A DNA stretch of 64,000 nt. Origin: Actinomycetota bacterium (GTDB lineage: Bacteria > Actinomycetota > Acidimicrobiia > Acidimicrobiales > Ilumatobacteraceae). Location: the NCBI GenBank assembly GCA_017856115.1, contig JAFMFM010000003.1, positions 21,519-85,518 on the forward strand. The letters are read 5' to 3'. This document shows positions 17,277 to 25,735 of this stretch, piece by piece; position 1 is the stretch's first letter; the number at the start of each line of letters is the position of its first letter. A model generated the notes under the pieces. It was not told the DNA's origin and did no database searches. It saw only the letters and a list, made by a program, of their open reading frames with translations. The translations under genes were made by a program, and so were the position numbers.

Positions 17277-17741
17277 GTGAGGCCCGTGACCAAACGAACG
17301 GGCACATCCCGTGACGCAACGATCGACTTTCGAATGATGCGCCGCGCGTATCTTGCGCGCGTACATTCGGGTGACGTCCCACGTCACGATGCCTGTGACG
17401 CCAGTACCGAGTTGGTGTTTGCGGCCCGACACCACGGAGTGCAACGACGTTCGGCGTGTCCCCTGTGCGGTCAGCACGAACTCCGCAACGTGACGTATTT
17501 GTTCGGACCGCGGCTGCCCAAGGCGGGAAAGTGCGTTACCTCGGCACGCCAACTTCACGAAGCAAACACCCGCACGGAGTGTTTCACCGGATACGCCGTG
17601 GAGGTGTGTTTGTCGTGTGGTTGGAACCACCTCTTGTCGGCCACACCGTACGGGGGTCGCCGCCGACACGGTGTGCGACGAGTGCGCGCCACGACCCCGA
17701 AAATTGCACGACCATCGGCGAAGTCGGCGGCACACCGCTAG
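17277..17741 (+). CDS. DUF5318 family protein
   Basis: This 154-residue protein of unknown function has two CxxC pairs (SACPLCGQHELRNVTYLFG and VEVCLSCGWNHLL), suggesting a zinc-ribbon, and a very basic C-terminus. It matches the actinobacterial DUF5318 pattern, a family usually found just upstream of rpsF, as here. The start could be GTG 17277 or GTG 17286; the first residues RPVTKRTGTSRDATIDFRMMRRAYL fit either. A role in RNA or ribosome biology is only a guess from its neighbours. Confidence 0.8.
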   Translation: MRPVTKRTGTSRDATIDFRMMRRAYLARVHSGDVPRHDACDASTELVFAARHHGVQRRSACPLCGQHELRNVTYLFGPRLPKAGKCVTSARQLHEANTRTECFTGYAVEVCLSCGWNHLLSATPYGGRRRHGVRRVRATTPKIARPSAKSAAHR

Positions 17742-17799
17742 ACGGAGACACCGTGTAACAGCGGTGTGGCACGGTGATTAGGTGACGGTACGCTCAAAG

Positions 17800-17863
17800 T
17801 TCCTATCCACCCTGCCCCTTACGGGGCCACGGCCCTACGGGTCGTGTCCGAAGGGAGTCATAC
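17800..17863 (+). promoter_or_regulatory. rpsF leader with two hairpins, possible S6:S18-type regulatory RNA
   Basis: The leader contains a 5-bp hairpin (17814-17818 with 17823-17827, loop TTAC). Directly after it is an 8-bp hairpin with one G-T pair and a 3-base loop (17828-17835 with 17839-17846). Next come CCGAAGGG and the ribosome site of rpsF. Many bacterial rpsF operons carry a leader bound by the S6-S18 pair, with an exposed CCG. The position and structures fit autoregulation, but the match to the known S6:S18 motif has not been tested. Confidence 0.4.
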
Positions 17864-18199
17864 ATGCGTCCATATGAGTTAATGGTGATCGTCAGCGGAG
17901 CGCTGGACGAGAACACCGCACACGGTTGGGTGAACTCCATCACCAAGTCCGTGTCGAGCGTCGGAGGTTCCGTGCACGGAACACCGGATTGGTGGGGTCG
18001 ACGTCGTTTGGCCTACCCGATCAAGAAGCAGAGCGATGGCTACTACGCCATCTTCAACCTCATGGCCGAAGGCGGCATGCTCGACGAGGTCGAGCGAACA
18101 CTGCGTTTGTCCGATGACGTGTTGCGACACAAGTTGCTGCGACTTCCCGATCACGAAGCACAAAAGCGTGGCATGCTGCCCGCTGGTGCCGACAAATAA
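17864..18199 (+). CDS. rpsF: 30S ribosomal protein S6
   Basis: S6 binds the central domain of 16S rRNA together with S18, encoded two genes downstream. The 111-residue product starts MRPYELMVIVSGALDEN and has WWGRRRLAYPIKKQSDGYYAIFN, a full-length S6 with a short tail. A GGGAG ribosome site precedes ATG 17864. It heads the rpsF-ssb-rpsR-rplI operon. Confidence 0.98.
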   Translation: MRPYELMVIVSGALDENTAHGWVNSITKSVSSVGGSVHGTPDWWGRRRLAYPIKKQSDGYYAIFNLMAEGGMLDEVERTLRLSDDVLRHKLLRLPDHEAQKRGMLPAGADK

Positions 18200-18221
18200 C
18201 TCGTCCAACCAAGGAGCACGT

Positions 18222-18659
18222 ATGCCAGACAACACCATCACCCTCGTCGGAAATCTCACCCGCGATCCCGAGTTGCGATTCACGGCCAACGGTCGCGCGG
18301 TCGCGTCGTTCGGCATTGCAGTGGGTCGTCGCTACCAGGTCAACGGCGAGTGGCAGGAACAAACGTCGTACTTCAACATCACGGCATGGGGTCAACTCGG
18401 CGAGAACGCCGCAGCGTCACTCTCAAAGGGTGCGCGTATCGTCGTGACCGGCCGACTCGAGCAGCGCGAGTACACCACTCGCGAAGGTGACAAGCGCACC
18501 GCCATCGATGTCATCGCCGATGAACTCGGACCCAGCCTGCGCTGGGCGACTGCGCAAGTGGAACGCACACCACGCCAAGACGGCGCCGGCAAGAAATCCG
18601 GCGGTGGTACCAGCCCATCCGGCGAAGCCAGCCCGTTCGAGGGCGAAGAGCCGTTCTAA
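18222..18659 (+). CDS. ssb: Single-stranded DNA-binding protein
   Basis: SSB coats single-stranded DNA in replication and repair. The 145-residue product has the OB-fold (about 1-105: NTITLVGNLTRDPELRFTANG, SYFNITAWGQLGENAAASL, GRLEQREYTTREG). A glycine/serine-rich linker follows, then the acidic tip ending EGEEPF, which recruits partner proteins. ATG 18222 has an AAGGAG site; an upstream open frame inside rpsF is a shadow. The position between rpsF and rpsR is conserved. Confidence 0.97.
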   Translation: MPDNTITLVGNLTRDPELRFTANGRAVASFGIAVGRRYQVNGEWQEQTSYFNITAWGQLGENAAASLSKGARIVVTGRLEQREYTTREGDKRTAIDVIADELGPSLRWATAQVERTPRQDGAGKKSGGGTSPSGEASPFEGEEPF

Positions 18660-18711
18660 ACCCATCTACCTAAATACATCTACCCAGCACTGATCACGAA
18701 GGACACATTCC

Positions 18712-19134
18712 ATGACAAGCAAGAAGAACAAACTTCGCGCCGCAAAGTTGTTGCAGCGCCGATACAAGAAGAAGCCGAATCCACTCAACCCCGAGCGGAT
18801 CGTGTACATCGACTACAAGGACATCAACCTGCTGCAACGCTTCATGAGCGACCGCTCGAAGCTCAAGGCTCGCCGCATGACGGGTGCCGATGTGCAACAA
18901 CAGCGCGACATCGCCACCGCGGTCAAGAACGCGCGCGAAATGGCCCTCTTGCCCTACACCAAGCGCGTAGCCGGTCTTCGCGGACCTCGCAATCGTGACG
19001 ACGACCGCGACGACTCGCGTGGCGGCGTCAGCCGCGAGGTGGTGGAGCGCTACGAGAACGTCCCGGATGTCGTCGACGCCCCCGAAGCTGCGGCTCCGAG
19101 CGACGCCGTGTCTGCAACACCCAGCGAGGGCTGA
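18712..19134 (+). CDS. rpsR: 30S ribosomal protein S18 with long acidic C-terminal tail
   Basis: S18 pairs with S6 in the small subunit. Residues 1 to about 85 are a standard cysteine-free S18 ([49 protein letters not shown]). The protein continues to 140 residues with about 55 more: an Arg/Asp-rich stretch ([15 protein letters not shown]) and an acidic, alanine-rich end. Most S18 proteins stop soon after LLPYT. Reading frame and stop are clear, so the tail is genuine as read. rplI follows after 3 bases. Confidence 0.94.
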   Translation: MTSKKNKLRAAKLLQRRYKKKPNPLNPERIVYIDYKDINLLQRFMSDRSKLKARRMTGADVQQQRDIATAVKNAREMALLPYTKRVAGLRGPRNRDDDRDDSRGGVSREVVERYENVPDVVDAPEAAAPSDAVSATPSEG

Positions 19135-19137
19135 TTC

Positions 19138-19584
19138 GTGAAGGTGCTGTTGCGCCGGGATGTGAAGGGCATCGGGCGCCGCGGTGACATCGTGACGGTG
19201 TCGTCGGGTCACGCGCGCAACTACCTCATCCCCAACGGCTTGGCGGTGGAGGCCACGGACGGTGCCGTGGCGCAGGCCGAGACGTTGAAGCGCTCTCGTG
19301 ATCTGCGCGAGGCGGCCGACAAGGACTCGGCGCGTGCGATTGCCGCCACATTTGCCGAGACCCCGTTGGTGGTTGTCGCCAAGGCCGGCGCCACCGGCAA
19401 GTTGTTCGGTTCGGTTACCGCCAACGACCTCGTCGCTGCCGTGGAGCAGCAGTTTCATGTGGTCATCGACCGAAAACACGTGGCGATTCCCGCACCCATT
19501 CGTGATCTTGGAACGCATCAGGTCACGGTGACGTTGTATGCCGACGTGCGGGGCACCCTCACGGTCGATGTGCGTTCGGCATAG
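19138..19584 (+). CDS. rplI: 50S ribosomal protein L9
   Basis: L9 binds 23S rRNA near the L1 stalk and helps reading-frame maintenance. The 148-residue product has the N-terminal domain (KVLLRRDVKGIGRRGDIVTV, SSGHARNYLIPNGLA), a helical connector, and the C-terminal RNA-binding domain (FGSVTANDLVAAV). The start is GTG 19138, 3 bases after rpsR. Confidence 0.97.
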   Translation: MKVLLRRDVKGIGRRGDIVTVSSGHARNYLIPNGLAVEATDGAVAQAETLKRSRDLREAADKDSARAIAATFAETPLVVVAKAGATGKLFGSVTANDLVAAVEQQFHVVIDRKHVAIPAPIRDLGTHQVTVTLYADVRGTLTVDVRSA

Positions 19585-19739
19585 CGACGACACACCCACC
19601 CACTACGCTCCACACGCGACGCACAAGTTATACACAGACCCATCACAGCCAGTTCCCAGCAAATTCCCAGGTTGTACACAGCAAAGTCACAGGGTTGATC
19701 CCCTTGCGATCAACAGGCAGAAACGACGAAGGTAGAGGC
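19585..19739. promoter_or_regulatory. rplI-dnaB gap with two DnaA-box-like sites
   Basis: This 155-bp non-coding gap contains TTATACACA (19628-19636, an exact match to the E. coli TTATNCACA consensus) and TTGTACACA (19672-19680), 44 bases apart in the same orientation. They lie 112 and 68 bp upstream of dnaB. It is also locally AT-richer than the flanks. DnaA could regulate dnaB from here. Confidence 0.5.
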
Positions 19740-21140
19740 GTGACAATTACCGATATGCGACGAGGCGGCTCCGAAAGCCGCGGAGGGTCCGACGATCGAT
19801 CGTCATCGCAGCGAATTCCACCACACAACGTGGATGCCGAGGCATCGCTTCTCGGAGCGATGATGCTGTCCGAGGACGCAATCGCCATCGTGTTGGAGCG
19901 CGGCGTAACGTCGGAAGATTTCTACAAGCCGGCTCATCGACACATCTTCGATGCGGCGCGATCACTCAGTGTCGCGGGTGAGCCCGTCGACCCGGTCACC
20001 GTGGGTGAGGAATTGCGTCGTGCCGCGCTCCTCGAGGGTGTCGGTGGTCTCGATGCCTTGGTGCGTCTTCAGAACGCGACACCGGCCATTTCCAGTGCCG
20101 AGCGTTACGCAAAAATCGTGCGTGATGCCGCCAAACTGCGCCGCGTCATTGCCGCCGCTGCGGCCATCGCTGAGATCGCCTACAGCGAACCAGCCGACGT
20201 CGATCGCGCACTCGACGAGGCGGAGAGTCGCATCTACGACGTTTCGGCAGGCAATGTCAACGAAGGGGCACACGAGTTGTCGCCGCTCCTGGAGGAGTCG
20301 CTCGAGAAGATCGAAGAGCGTTGGAACAATCCGGGTGCAATGGTGGGTATCCCCACCGGTTTTCGCAAGCTGGACGAAATTTTGCTGGGTCTGCAGCCCG
20401 GTGCACTGCACGTGATAGGTGCCCGACCGGGAATGGGCAAGAGCGCTCTCGCACTGAACATGGCGGTGAACGTCGCTCGTCTCACGATGCGACCGGTCAT
20501 CTTTTTCAGTCTGGAAATGAGCGCCCACGAACTGTCGCAGCGCGTGTTGTCGAGCGAGGCAAGCGTTCCATCGGAAGTGTTGCGTGGTGCCACACCGACG
20601 GAGAAACAGTGGCAAGAAATCGGCCGAGCGATCGGTCGACTCGATATTCCCCTCATCATCGACGACTCACCATCCACGTCCATTGGGTCGATGCGTGCAC
20701 GTGCCCGGCGAGTTCGTCTTTCCAAGGGCGACCTTGGCCTCATCGTGATCGACTACCTGCAGTTGATGGGTGGCGAAGCCAAGGTGGAGAACCGTCAGCA
20801 GGAAGTGAGCGATATCAGTCGAAACCTGAAACTGATGGCCCGTGAGTTCAACGTGCCAATCGTGGCGCTGAGTCAGTTGAGCCGAAACCTTGAAAGTCGG
20901 GGAGACAAGCGTCCCAATCTCTCCGACCTGCGCGAATCTGGCGCCATCGAACAGGATGCCGACGTGGTCATGTTCATCTACCGAGGAGAGGCGGCCGGTG
21001 ATACCGCCGCGGCCCGAGGAACGGCGGATCTCATCGTGGCCAAGCATCGAGCGGGTCGCACCGACACCGTGAAACTGGCCTGGATCGAGCCGTTCACCCG
21101 GTTCGAGAACTTCTTCGAGAGCACCACCACCAACATTTAG
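19740..21140 (+). CDS. dnaB: Replicative DNA helicase DnaB
   Basis: DnaB is the hexameric helicase that unwinds DNA at the fork and recruits primase. The 466-residue product has the N-terminal DnaB domain (IPPHNVDAEASLLGAMML). The RecA-like domain has GARPGMGKSALALNMA (Walker A), FFSLEMSAHELSQRVL, IVIDYLQLMGG (Walker B) and the arginine-finger region. There is no intein, unlike several actinobacterial DnaBs. GTG 19740 is chosen from its GGTAGAGG ribosome site; an upstream in-frame ATG at 19695 would run through the region of DnaA-box sites. Confidence 0.96.
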   Translation: MTITDMRRGGSESRGGSDDRSSSQRIPPHNVDAEASLLGAMMLSEDAIAIVLERGVTSEDFYKPAHRHIFDAARSLSVAGEPVDPVTVGEELRRAALLEGVGGLDALVRLQNATPAISSAERYAKIVRDAAKLRRVIAAAAAIAEIAYSEPADVDRALDEAESRIYDVSAGNVNEGAHELSPLLEESLEKIEERWNNPGAMVGIPTGFRKLDEILLGLQPGALHVIGARPGMGKSALALNMAVNVARLTMRPVIFFSLEMSAHELSQRVLSSEASVPSEVLRGATPTEKQWQEIGRAIGRLDIPLIIDDSPSTSIGSMRARARRVRLSKGDLGLIVIDYLQLMGGEAKVENRQQEVSDISRNLKLMAREFNVPIVALSQLSRNLESRGDKRPNLSDLRESGAIEQDADVVMFIYRGEAAGDTAAARGTADLIVAKHRAGRTDTVKLAWIEPFTRFENFFESTTTNI

Positions 21141-21143
21141 ACG

Positions 21144-21356
21144 ATGTTTCTCGGCGAGGATCTCCTGGCATGGTTGCTCCTGGCGTTCGGTGGCGCAATG
21201 TTCGCCGGGAACGTGGCGGCGATGTTTCGACCACGTCAATCGCCACGAGAGGAAGGCGAGTTGACCCAAGCTCCGAAGACACGAAGCATTGCCATGGCGC
21301 TACTCGGTCTCGTTGCGTCACTCTGGGCACTTTTCACGCTGATGGTCAGCGGCTGA
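21144..21356 (+). CDS. Small two-helix membrane protein of unknown function
   Basis: This 70-residue frame starts 3 bases after dnaB and has two hydrophobic helices (about 6-27, DLLAWLLLAFGGAMFAGNVA, and 49-68, IAMALLGLVASLWALFTLMV) separated by a charged loop. Its placement and reading-frame composition favour a real gene, but I cannot assign a family or function. Confidence 0.65.
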   Translation: MFLGEDLLAWLLLAFGGAMFAGNVAAMFRPRQSPREEGELTQAPKTRSIAMALLGLVASLWALFTLMVSG

Positions 21357-21360
21357 CTTG

Positions 21361-21431
21361 AGCGGGTGACGGGAATCGAACCCGCGTTCTCAACTTGGGA
21401 AGCTGATGTTCTGCCATTGAACTACACCCGC
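21361..21431 (-). tRNA. tRNA-Gly (anticodon CCC)
   Basis: The minus strand folds into a cloverleaf: 7-bp acceptor stem GCGGGTG/CACCCGC, D arm, anticodon arm TCAGC-TTCCCAA-GTTGA with anticodon CCC, and T arm with GTTCGATTC. No CCA is encoded. It lies convergent to the small gene after dnaB and divergent from dcd. Confidence 0.96.
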
Positions 21432-21470
21432 GACACCGAAATCGTACCAATTCACTAGGGTTCGTGGACG

Positions 21471-22034
21471 GTGATTCTCTCCGATCGGTCCATCCGCGAA
21501 GCCCTGGCTGCGGGTCGTATCGTCATCGAGCCGTTCGATGAATCGTGCCTACAACCATCATCCATCGACGTGAAAGTGTCGAATTTGTTCCGGGTGTTTC
21601 GAAATCATTCGCATGCCGTCATCGACGTCAAGAAGGAACTTGCCGACCTGACGGAGTTGGTGGAGATGAATCCCGACGAAGCCTTCGTATTGCATCCGGG
21701 TGAATTCGTGCTGGGTTCCACGCTCGAGCGAGTGGCGATCGCCAACGACCTCGTCGCACGAGTGGAAGGGAAGAGCTCGCTCGGCCGACTGGGACTGCTC
21801 ATCCATTCCACGGCGGGGTTCATCGATGCGGGATTCGATGGACACATCACCCTGGAGTTGTCGAACGTTGCAAACCTGCCAATCACGATCTATCCGGGAA
21901 TGAAGATCGGTCAGGTGAGTTTCATGACCATGACCACACCGGCCGACAAGCCGTATGGTGCGGGGGCGCAAGGCTCGAAGTATCAGGGTCAGCGCGGTCC
22001 GACCCCCAGCCGCTACTTCGAGAACTTTCGCTAG
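21471..22034 (+). CDS. dcd: dCTP deaminase (Dcd; likely Dcd-Dut type)
   Basis: This enzyme deaminates dCTP to dUTP on the route to dTMP; actinobacterial members such as that of M. tuberculosis also hydrolyse dUTP to dUMP. The 187-residue product shows [14 protein letters not shown] at the start, the active-site region [20 protein letters not shown], and the C-terminal lid [19 protein letters not shown], like the bifunctional mycobacterial enzyme. The start GTG 21471 fits the family. A separate dUTPase gene is present at 56405. Confidence 0.95.
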   Translation: MILSDRSIREALAAGRIVIEPFDESCLQPSSIDVKVSNLFRVFRNHSHAVIDVKKELADLTELVEMNPDEAFVLHPGEFVLGSTLERVAIANDLVARVEGKSSLGRLGLLIHSTAGFIDAGFDGHITLELSNVANLPITIYPGMKIGQVSFMTMTTPADKPYGAGAQGSKYQGQRGPTPSRYFENFR

Positions 22035-22061
22035 GTTCCGCAGTTCGTCGTTACGGGCGGT

Positions 22062-24335
22062 CTATTCGCCGGCAACGGGTTCGCGCAACGGAGCGCCAAT
22101 CGCAGTGGCGTTCCTCTCCCCGTTTTCAAGCGCATCAACGAGGTGGATTGCAATGTCACCGACCTTCACCGAACTTTCGTCCTTGCCCGCACCCTTCACG
22201 CCGTCGTCCAACATGATGTAACAGAACGGACATGCGGTTGCCACGCGAGTGGCACCGGTGGCGATGGCTTCACGAGCGCGCTCGTCGTTCACCTTTGTGC
22301 CGATGTTTTCCTCCATCCACATGCGTGCTCCGCCGGCGCCGCAACACATTCCCTTGGTGCCGTTTCGCGGCATCTCCACGACTTGGATTCCCTTGATCGA
22401 CCCGACGACCTTTCGTGGCGCCAGGTACACGTCGTTGTGGCGACCGAGATAGCAGGAGTCGTGATAGGTGATGCGGTCGTCCAACGAGGCGTTCGACATG
22501 TCGAGTTTCCCGGAGGCGATGAGTTCCTCCAAGAGTTGCGTGTGGTGCACTACTTCATAGTTGCCACCGAGTTGCGGGTATTCGTTCTTCAAGGTGTTGA
22601 AACAGTGAGGACACTGTGTGATGATCTTCTTCACACCCATGCCGTTGAGCATCTCAACGTTCGGTGTGGCCAACATTTGGAACAAGTATTCGTTCCCGCT
22701 GCGGCGCGCGCTGTCGCCCGTGCACATCTCGCTCGGGCCGAGGATTGCAACGTCGATTCCGGCACGCTTCAACAATTTGGCCATCGCTTGGGTGACCTTC
22801 TTGTTCTTGTCATCGAACGAGCCGGCGCAACCCACCCAGTACAAGTACTCCTGCGTCAGTGGTTGACCTGGATCCAGCACGGTGACGTCGAATTCATTCG
22901 CCCACGCGGCGCGATCACCCTGGTTCATGCCCCACGGATTGCCCTGGTTCTCCATTGCTCGGTACGCATTGCCCAGTTCGGCCGGGAAGTTGCTTTCCAT
23001 CAACGACAGGTAGCGACGCATGTCGAGAATCTTGTCGAGAATCTCGATGTTCACCGGACAAATCTCGTCGCAAGCCTTGCACGACGTGCACGACCAGACC
23101 TCTTCCGCGGTGATGCGTTCGAACACGGAATTGGCGTTGATGGTGATTTCTGCATCGGCGCCGAGTGGCGGCGAGACTCGTCCACCGGGAGCGTGAGCCG
23201 CAGTTGCAGCCATGACCTCGCCGCTCTTCAACACGATCTCTCGTGGGTCGAGTGGTTTCCCCGTGGCATGTGCCGGGCACACGCTGGTGCACCGTCCACA
23301 CATGGTGCAGGCGTCGAGGTCGAGCAGTTGTTTCCAGGTGAAGTTCTCTACGGCGTTGACGCCGAAGGATTCCAGGGACGTCTCCGCCAAGTTCGGCATC
23401 GCGCGCATCGCACCCTTCGGACGATCGCGATCCCGCAGGTACATGTTGAGTGGTGAAGTGAAGATGTGACGCAACATGGTGATGGGGAGCAGAGCGAGAA
23501 AGGCAATGAACGTGAGCACATGGAACACCCACCATCCTTGGTGCCAAAGTTGCAGCGTGTCGAGCGAGAATCCGTTCACGGTTTGGGCGAGTGGCCAACC
23601 AATCACGCTCCACTTTTCGTAGTCGACGTTCTTGCCGGCGACTTGTTCTGCGGCGATTCGGAACATTTCGGTGCCGAATCCACTGATACCGATCGCCAAC
23701 ATCACGCCGAGAATCCACGCGTGTTCGGGCTTCGATTTGATTCGGATGCGATAGGGCCGTTGCACGTAACGACGCAAGATGGCCCAGACCACACCGGTGG
23801 TGAACACCACTCCCGCTACGTCACCCACCAACGCGTAACCGCGGTACACGTCGCCGTGGAGGAACTTGAGCGACTCGGGCATCTGGTGGTCGATTTCCAG
23901 GACGGTGGTGACGCCCAGGAGAACCAGAAAACCGAAGTACATCATCGAGTGCATGAGACCTGCAGCGGAGTCCCGCAGCAATGTGCGCATGTACACACCG
24001 GCTCGAAAATCGCGCAGACGTCGCTTTACGTTCTTGGTGGTGGTTCGACGGTTGTCGGGGGCCCCACGTTCCCAGTTGCGTATGCGGTCCGCGAAGCGCA
24101 ACGATCCCCACACCAGCATCATGGGGATGACGGTGTAGAACGCAATTTTCAGGGCACCAGGGATACCTCCAAAGACTTCGCGGTGGACCGGCGAGTTGCT
24201 CTCCCATCCGGTGATGGTGGGAATGATGCCCGACACCAACGTGAACAGTCCGATTCCACAGCCAAGGAGGATGGAGAGCTGATACGGCTTCAGTCGTCGC
24301 GAACGCGACGTTGCGGTGTTGGTTTCCTCCGACAT
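22062..24335 (-). CDS. EtfD-like membrane Fe-S oxidoreductase (CCG domains)
   Basis: This 757-residue membrane protein resembles mycobacterial EtfD (Rv0338c), which passes electrons from ETF in fatty-acid oxidation to menaquinone. The N-terminal third has about six TM helices of the heme-b NarI-like type (including LLGCGIGLFTLVSGIIPTI). Two 4Fe-4S motifs follow (CTMCGRCTSVCP and CTSCKACDEICP). Then come two cysteine-rich CCG domains, with SEMCTGDSARRSGNEY, CPHCFNTLKNEY, MCCGAGGARMWMEE and CPFCYIMLDDG. ATG 24335 is well placed before the first helix. No etfAB genes are in the window. Coupling to the quinone pool is from family knowledge. Confidence 0.9.
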   Translation of the reverse strand: MSEETNTATSRSRRLKPYQLSILLGCGIGLFTLVSGIIPTITGWESNSPVHREVFGGIPGALKIAFYTVIPMMLVWGSLRFADRIRNWERGAPDNRRTTTKNVKRRLRDFRAGVYMRTLLRDSAAGLMHSMMYFGFLVLLGVTTVLEIDHQMPESLKFLHGDVYRGYALVGDVAGVVFTTGVVWAILRRYVQRPYRIRIKSKPEHAWILGVMLAIGISGFGTEMFRIAAEQVAGKNVDYEKWSVIGWPLAQTVNGFSLDTLQLWHQGWWVFHVLTFIAFLALLPITMLRHIFTSPLNMYLRDRDRPKGAMRAMPNLAETSLESFGVNAVENFTWKQLLDLDACTMCGRCTSVCPAHATGKPLDPREIVLKSGEVMAATAAHAPGGRVSPPLGADAEITINANSVFERITAEEVWSCTSCKACDEICPVNIEILDKILDMRRYLSLMESNFPAELGNAYRAMENQGNPWGMNQGDRAAWANEFDVTVLDPGQPLTQEYLYWVGCAGSFDDKNKKVTQAMAKLLKRAGIDVAILGPSEMCTGDSARRSGNEYLFQMLATPNVEMLNGMGVKKIITQCPHCFNTLKNEYPQLGGNYEVVHHTQLLEELIASGKLDMSNASLDDRITYHDSCYLGRHNDVYLAPRKVVGSIKGIQVVEMPRNGTKGMCCGAGGARMWMEENIGTKVNDERAREAIATGATRVATACPFCYIMLDDGVKGAGKDESSVKVGDIAIHLVDALENGERNATAIGAPLREPVAGE

Positions 24336-24405
24336 GCTGGAGGCAACGATAGTTCTGCCGACGGCGAAGCCCGAGTCGGGCGCTACGGCGCGATGTGGTG
24401 ACTAC

Positions 24406-24831
24406 TCAGGCAACGACGGCGCGGTCGAGATCGCGCACTCGTGAGGCGAGCGTCGCCAACAGCTTGCTCGCCAACACCGGAACGTCGTGCAGAACGCTGT
24501 GGAAGTGCCGCTGATTGATGACGAGCACGTCGCAATCGGTGTCGCAGGTGACGGTTGCGGTGCGAGGACCGTGGTCCAGAAGTGAAAGTTCGCCAACCAT
24601 GGAGCCGGCACCGATGGACGCCAGTTTCTTGCCGCTTCGACGAACGGTGGCCTTTCCCTTCAGGATGATGAATGCCTCGCGACCCGGCTGGCCCTGCTCG
24701 GTCAGCACTCGTCCAGCCTTGAACGACACCTGGTCGGCGGCTTTCACGATGCGTGAGAGGTCCTTCTTCGAGCAGGAAGAAAACAATGGAACGTGATGCA
24801 AGGTGGTGAGGGGAGTGACGCTGTGGGGCAT
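24406..24831 (-). CDS. Cyclic nucleotide-binding domain protein (no HTH)
   Basis: This 141-residue protein is a single cNMP-binding beta-barrel domain (about 12-125). The phosphate-binding cassette reads VGELSLLDHGPRTATV, with the Glu and Arg that contact cyclic nucleotide, so ligand binding is plausible. There is no helix-turn-helix, so it is not a full Crp-type regulator; it may be a stand-alone sensor subunit. It lies downstream of gpmA and upstream of the EtfD-like gene on the same strand. Its role is unknown. Confidence 0.85.
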   Translation of the reverse strand: MPHSVTPLTTLHHVPLFSSCSKKDLSRIVKAADQVSFKAGRVLTEQGQPGREAFIILKGKATVRRSGKKLASIGAGSMVGELSLLDHGPRTATVTCDTDCDVLVINQRHFHSVLHDVPVLASKLLATLASRVRDLDRAVVA

Positions 24832-24890
24832 GGCTTTGACGGTACGGACAAATTCGTGCAGGCGTGCACAAACCGCCGGTGAAGGTTGTC

Positions 24891-25691
24891 TCAGGTGCCG
24901 GCTTGTTGCGCAACAGCCTTGGTTGCTTCGTCGATTTTCGAAGCGTCGCCCAAGTATTCAACCTGTGACACTCGTAACTCACTGCGTGCGCGATCATCGT
25001 CCGACGGCGAATGAAATCGATACACGCGAGGCACACCGGTGGGGATGTTGAGATCTGCAACGGCCAATTCACTCATCGATTCGAGATGCATGGCGAGCGC
25101 ACGCAAGGAGTTGCCGTGTGCAACGACCAACACGTTCCTGCCGGCAGTGAGGTTGGGCACCAGAACCGTTCGCCACATCGGTACCACTCGCGCCACGACG
25201 TCCTTCAGACATTCGGTTGCCGGAAGTATCGCAGGGTCGAGGTGTGCATACCGAGGGTCGTTGGCGGGATGTTCGGGACTCGAGCGATCCACGGGAGGGG
25301 GTGGTACATCGAAACTTCGTCGCCACAACTTGGTTTGTTCGACACCATGGCGTTGCGTCGTCTCTTTCTTGTCGAGGCCCTGCAGCGCCCCGTAGTGGCG
25401 CTCATTGAGTCGCCAGTCGCCAATGGTTTCCACGTCAGGTTGACCAAGTTGTTGTAATGCGCGCCGATTGGTTTCGATTGCGCGTGTCAGGAGGGAGGTG
25501 AACACGATGTCGAAATGAAGTCCGGCATGTCGAAGGGCGCGACCTGCGTCGTCGGCCTCCGCTTCGCCCTGCGTACTGAGCGGTACATCGTGCCAACCAG
25601 TGAACAAATTGAGGGCATTCCACGTACTTTGGCCGTGCCGAAGTACCACCAGGGTGCCCACTGCAGTGGCTGGTTGCGTTGTTGCGTTCAC
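24891..25691 (-). CDS. gpmA: 2,3-bisphosphoglycerate-dependent phosphoglycerate mutase
   Basis: This glycolytic enzyme interconverts 3- and 2-phosphoglycerate through a phosphohistidine. The 266-residue product has the catalytic motif VVLRHGQSTWNALNLFTGW (about 15-33), LNERHYGALQGLDKKET, and the second catalytic histidine in VVAHGNSLRALAMHLE. The start GTG 25691 leaves about 12 residues before the core strand. The gene diverges from the ribokinase-family gene across 44 bp. Confidence 0.95.
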   Translation of the reverse strand: MNATTQPATAVGTLVVLRHGQSTWNALNLFTGWHDVPLSTQGEAEADDAGRALRHAGLHFDIVFTSLLTRAIETNRRALQQLGQPDVETIGDWRLNERHYGALQGLDKKETTQRHGVEQTKLWRRSFDVPPPPVDRSSPEHPANDPRYAHLDPAILPATECLKDVVARVVPMWRTVLVPNLTAGRNVLVVAHGNSLRALAMHLESMSELAVADLNIPTGVPRVYRFHSPSDDDRARSELRVSQVEYLGDASKIDEATKAVAQQAGT

Positions 25692-25735
25692 GCCGCAAGG
25701 CTAGAGCCAGTGACGAAACGAGAAGGAACCATCAC

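Noticed and set aside
16593..17735. 380-codon open frame on the minus strand
   Set aside because: It is antisense to cca and DUF5318, both supported by motifs and conserved order.
19740..21140. Intein in DnaB
   Set aside because: The helicase motifs are continuous at normal spacing and the length is usual, so no intein is present.
22143..23456. 437-codon open frame on the plus strand
   Set aside because: It is antisense to the EtfD-like gene, whose Fe-S motifs are intact. The shadow frame has no recognisable motif.
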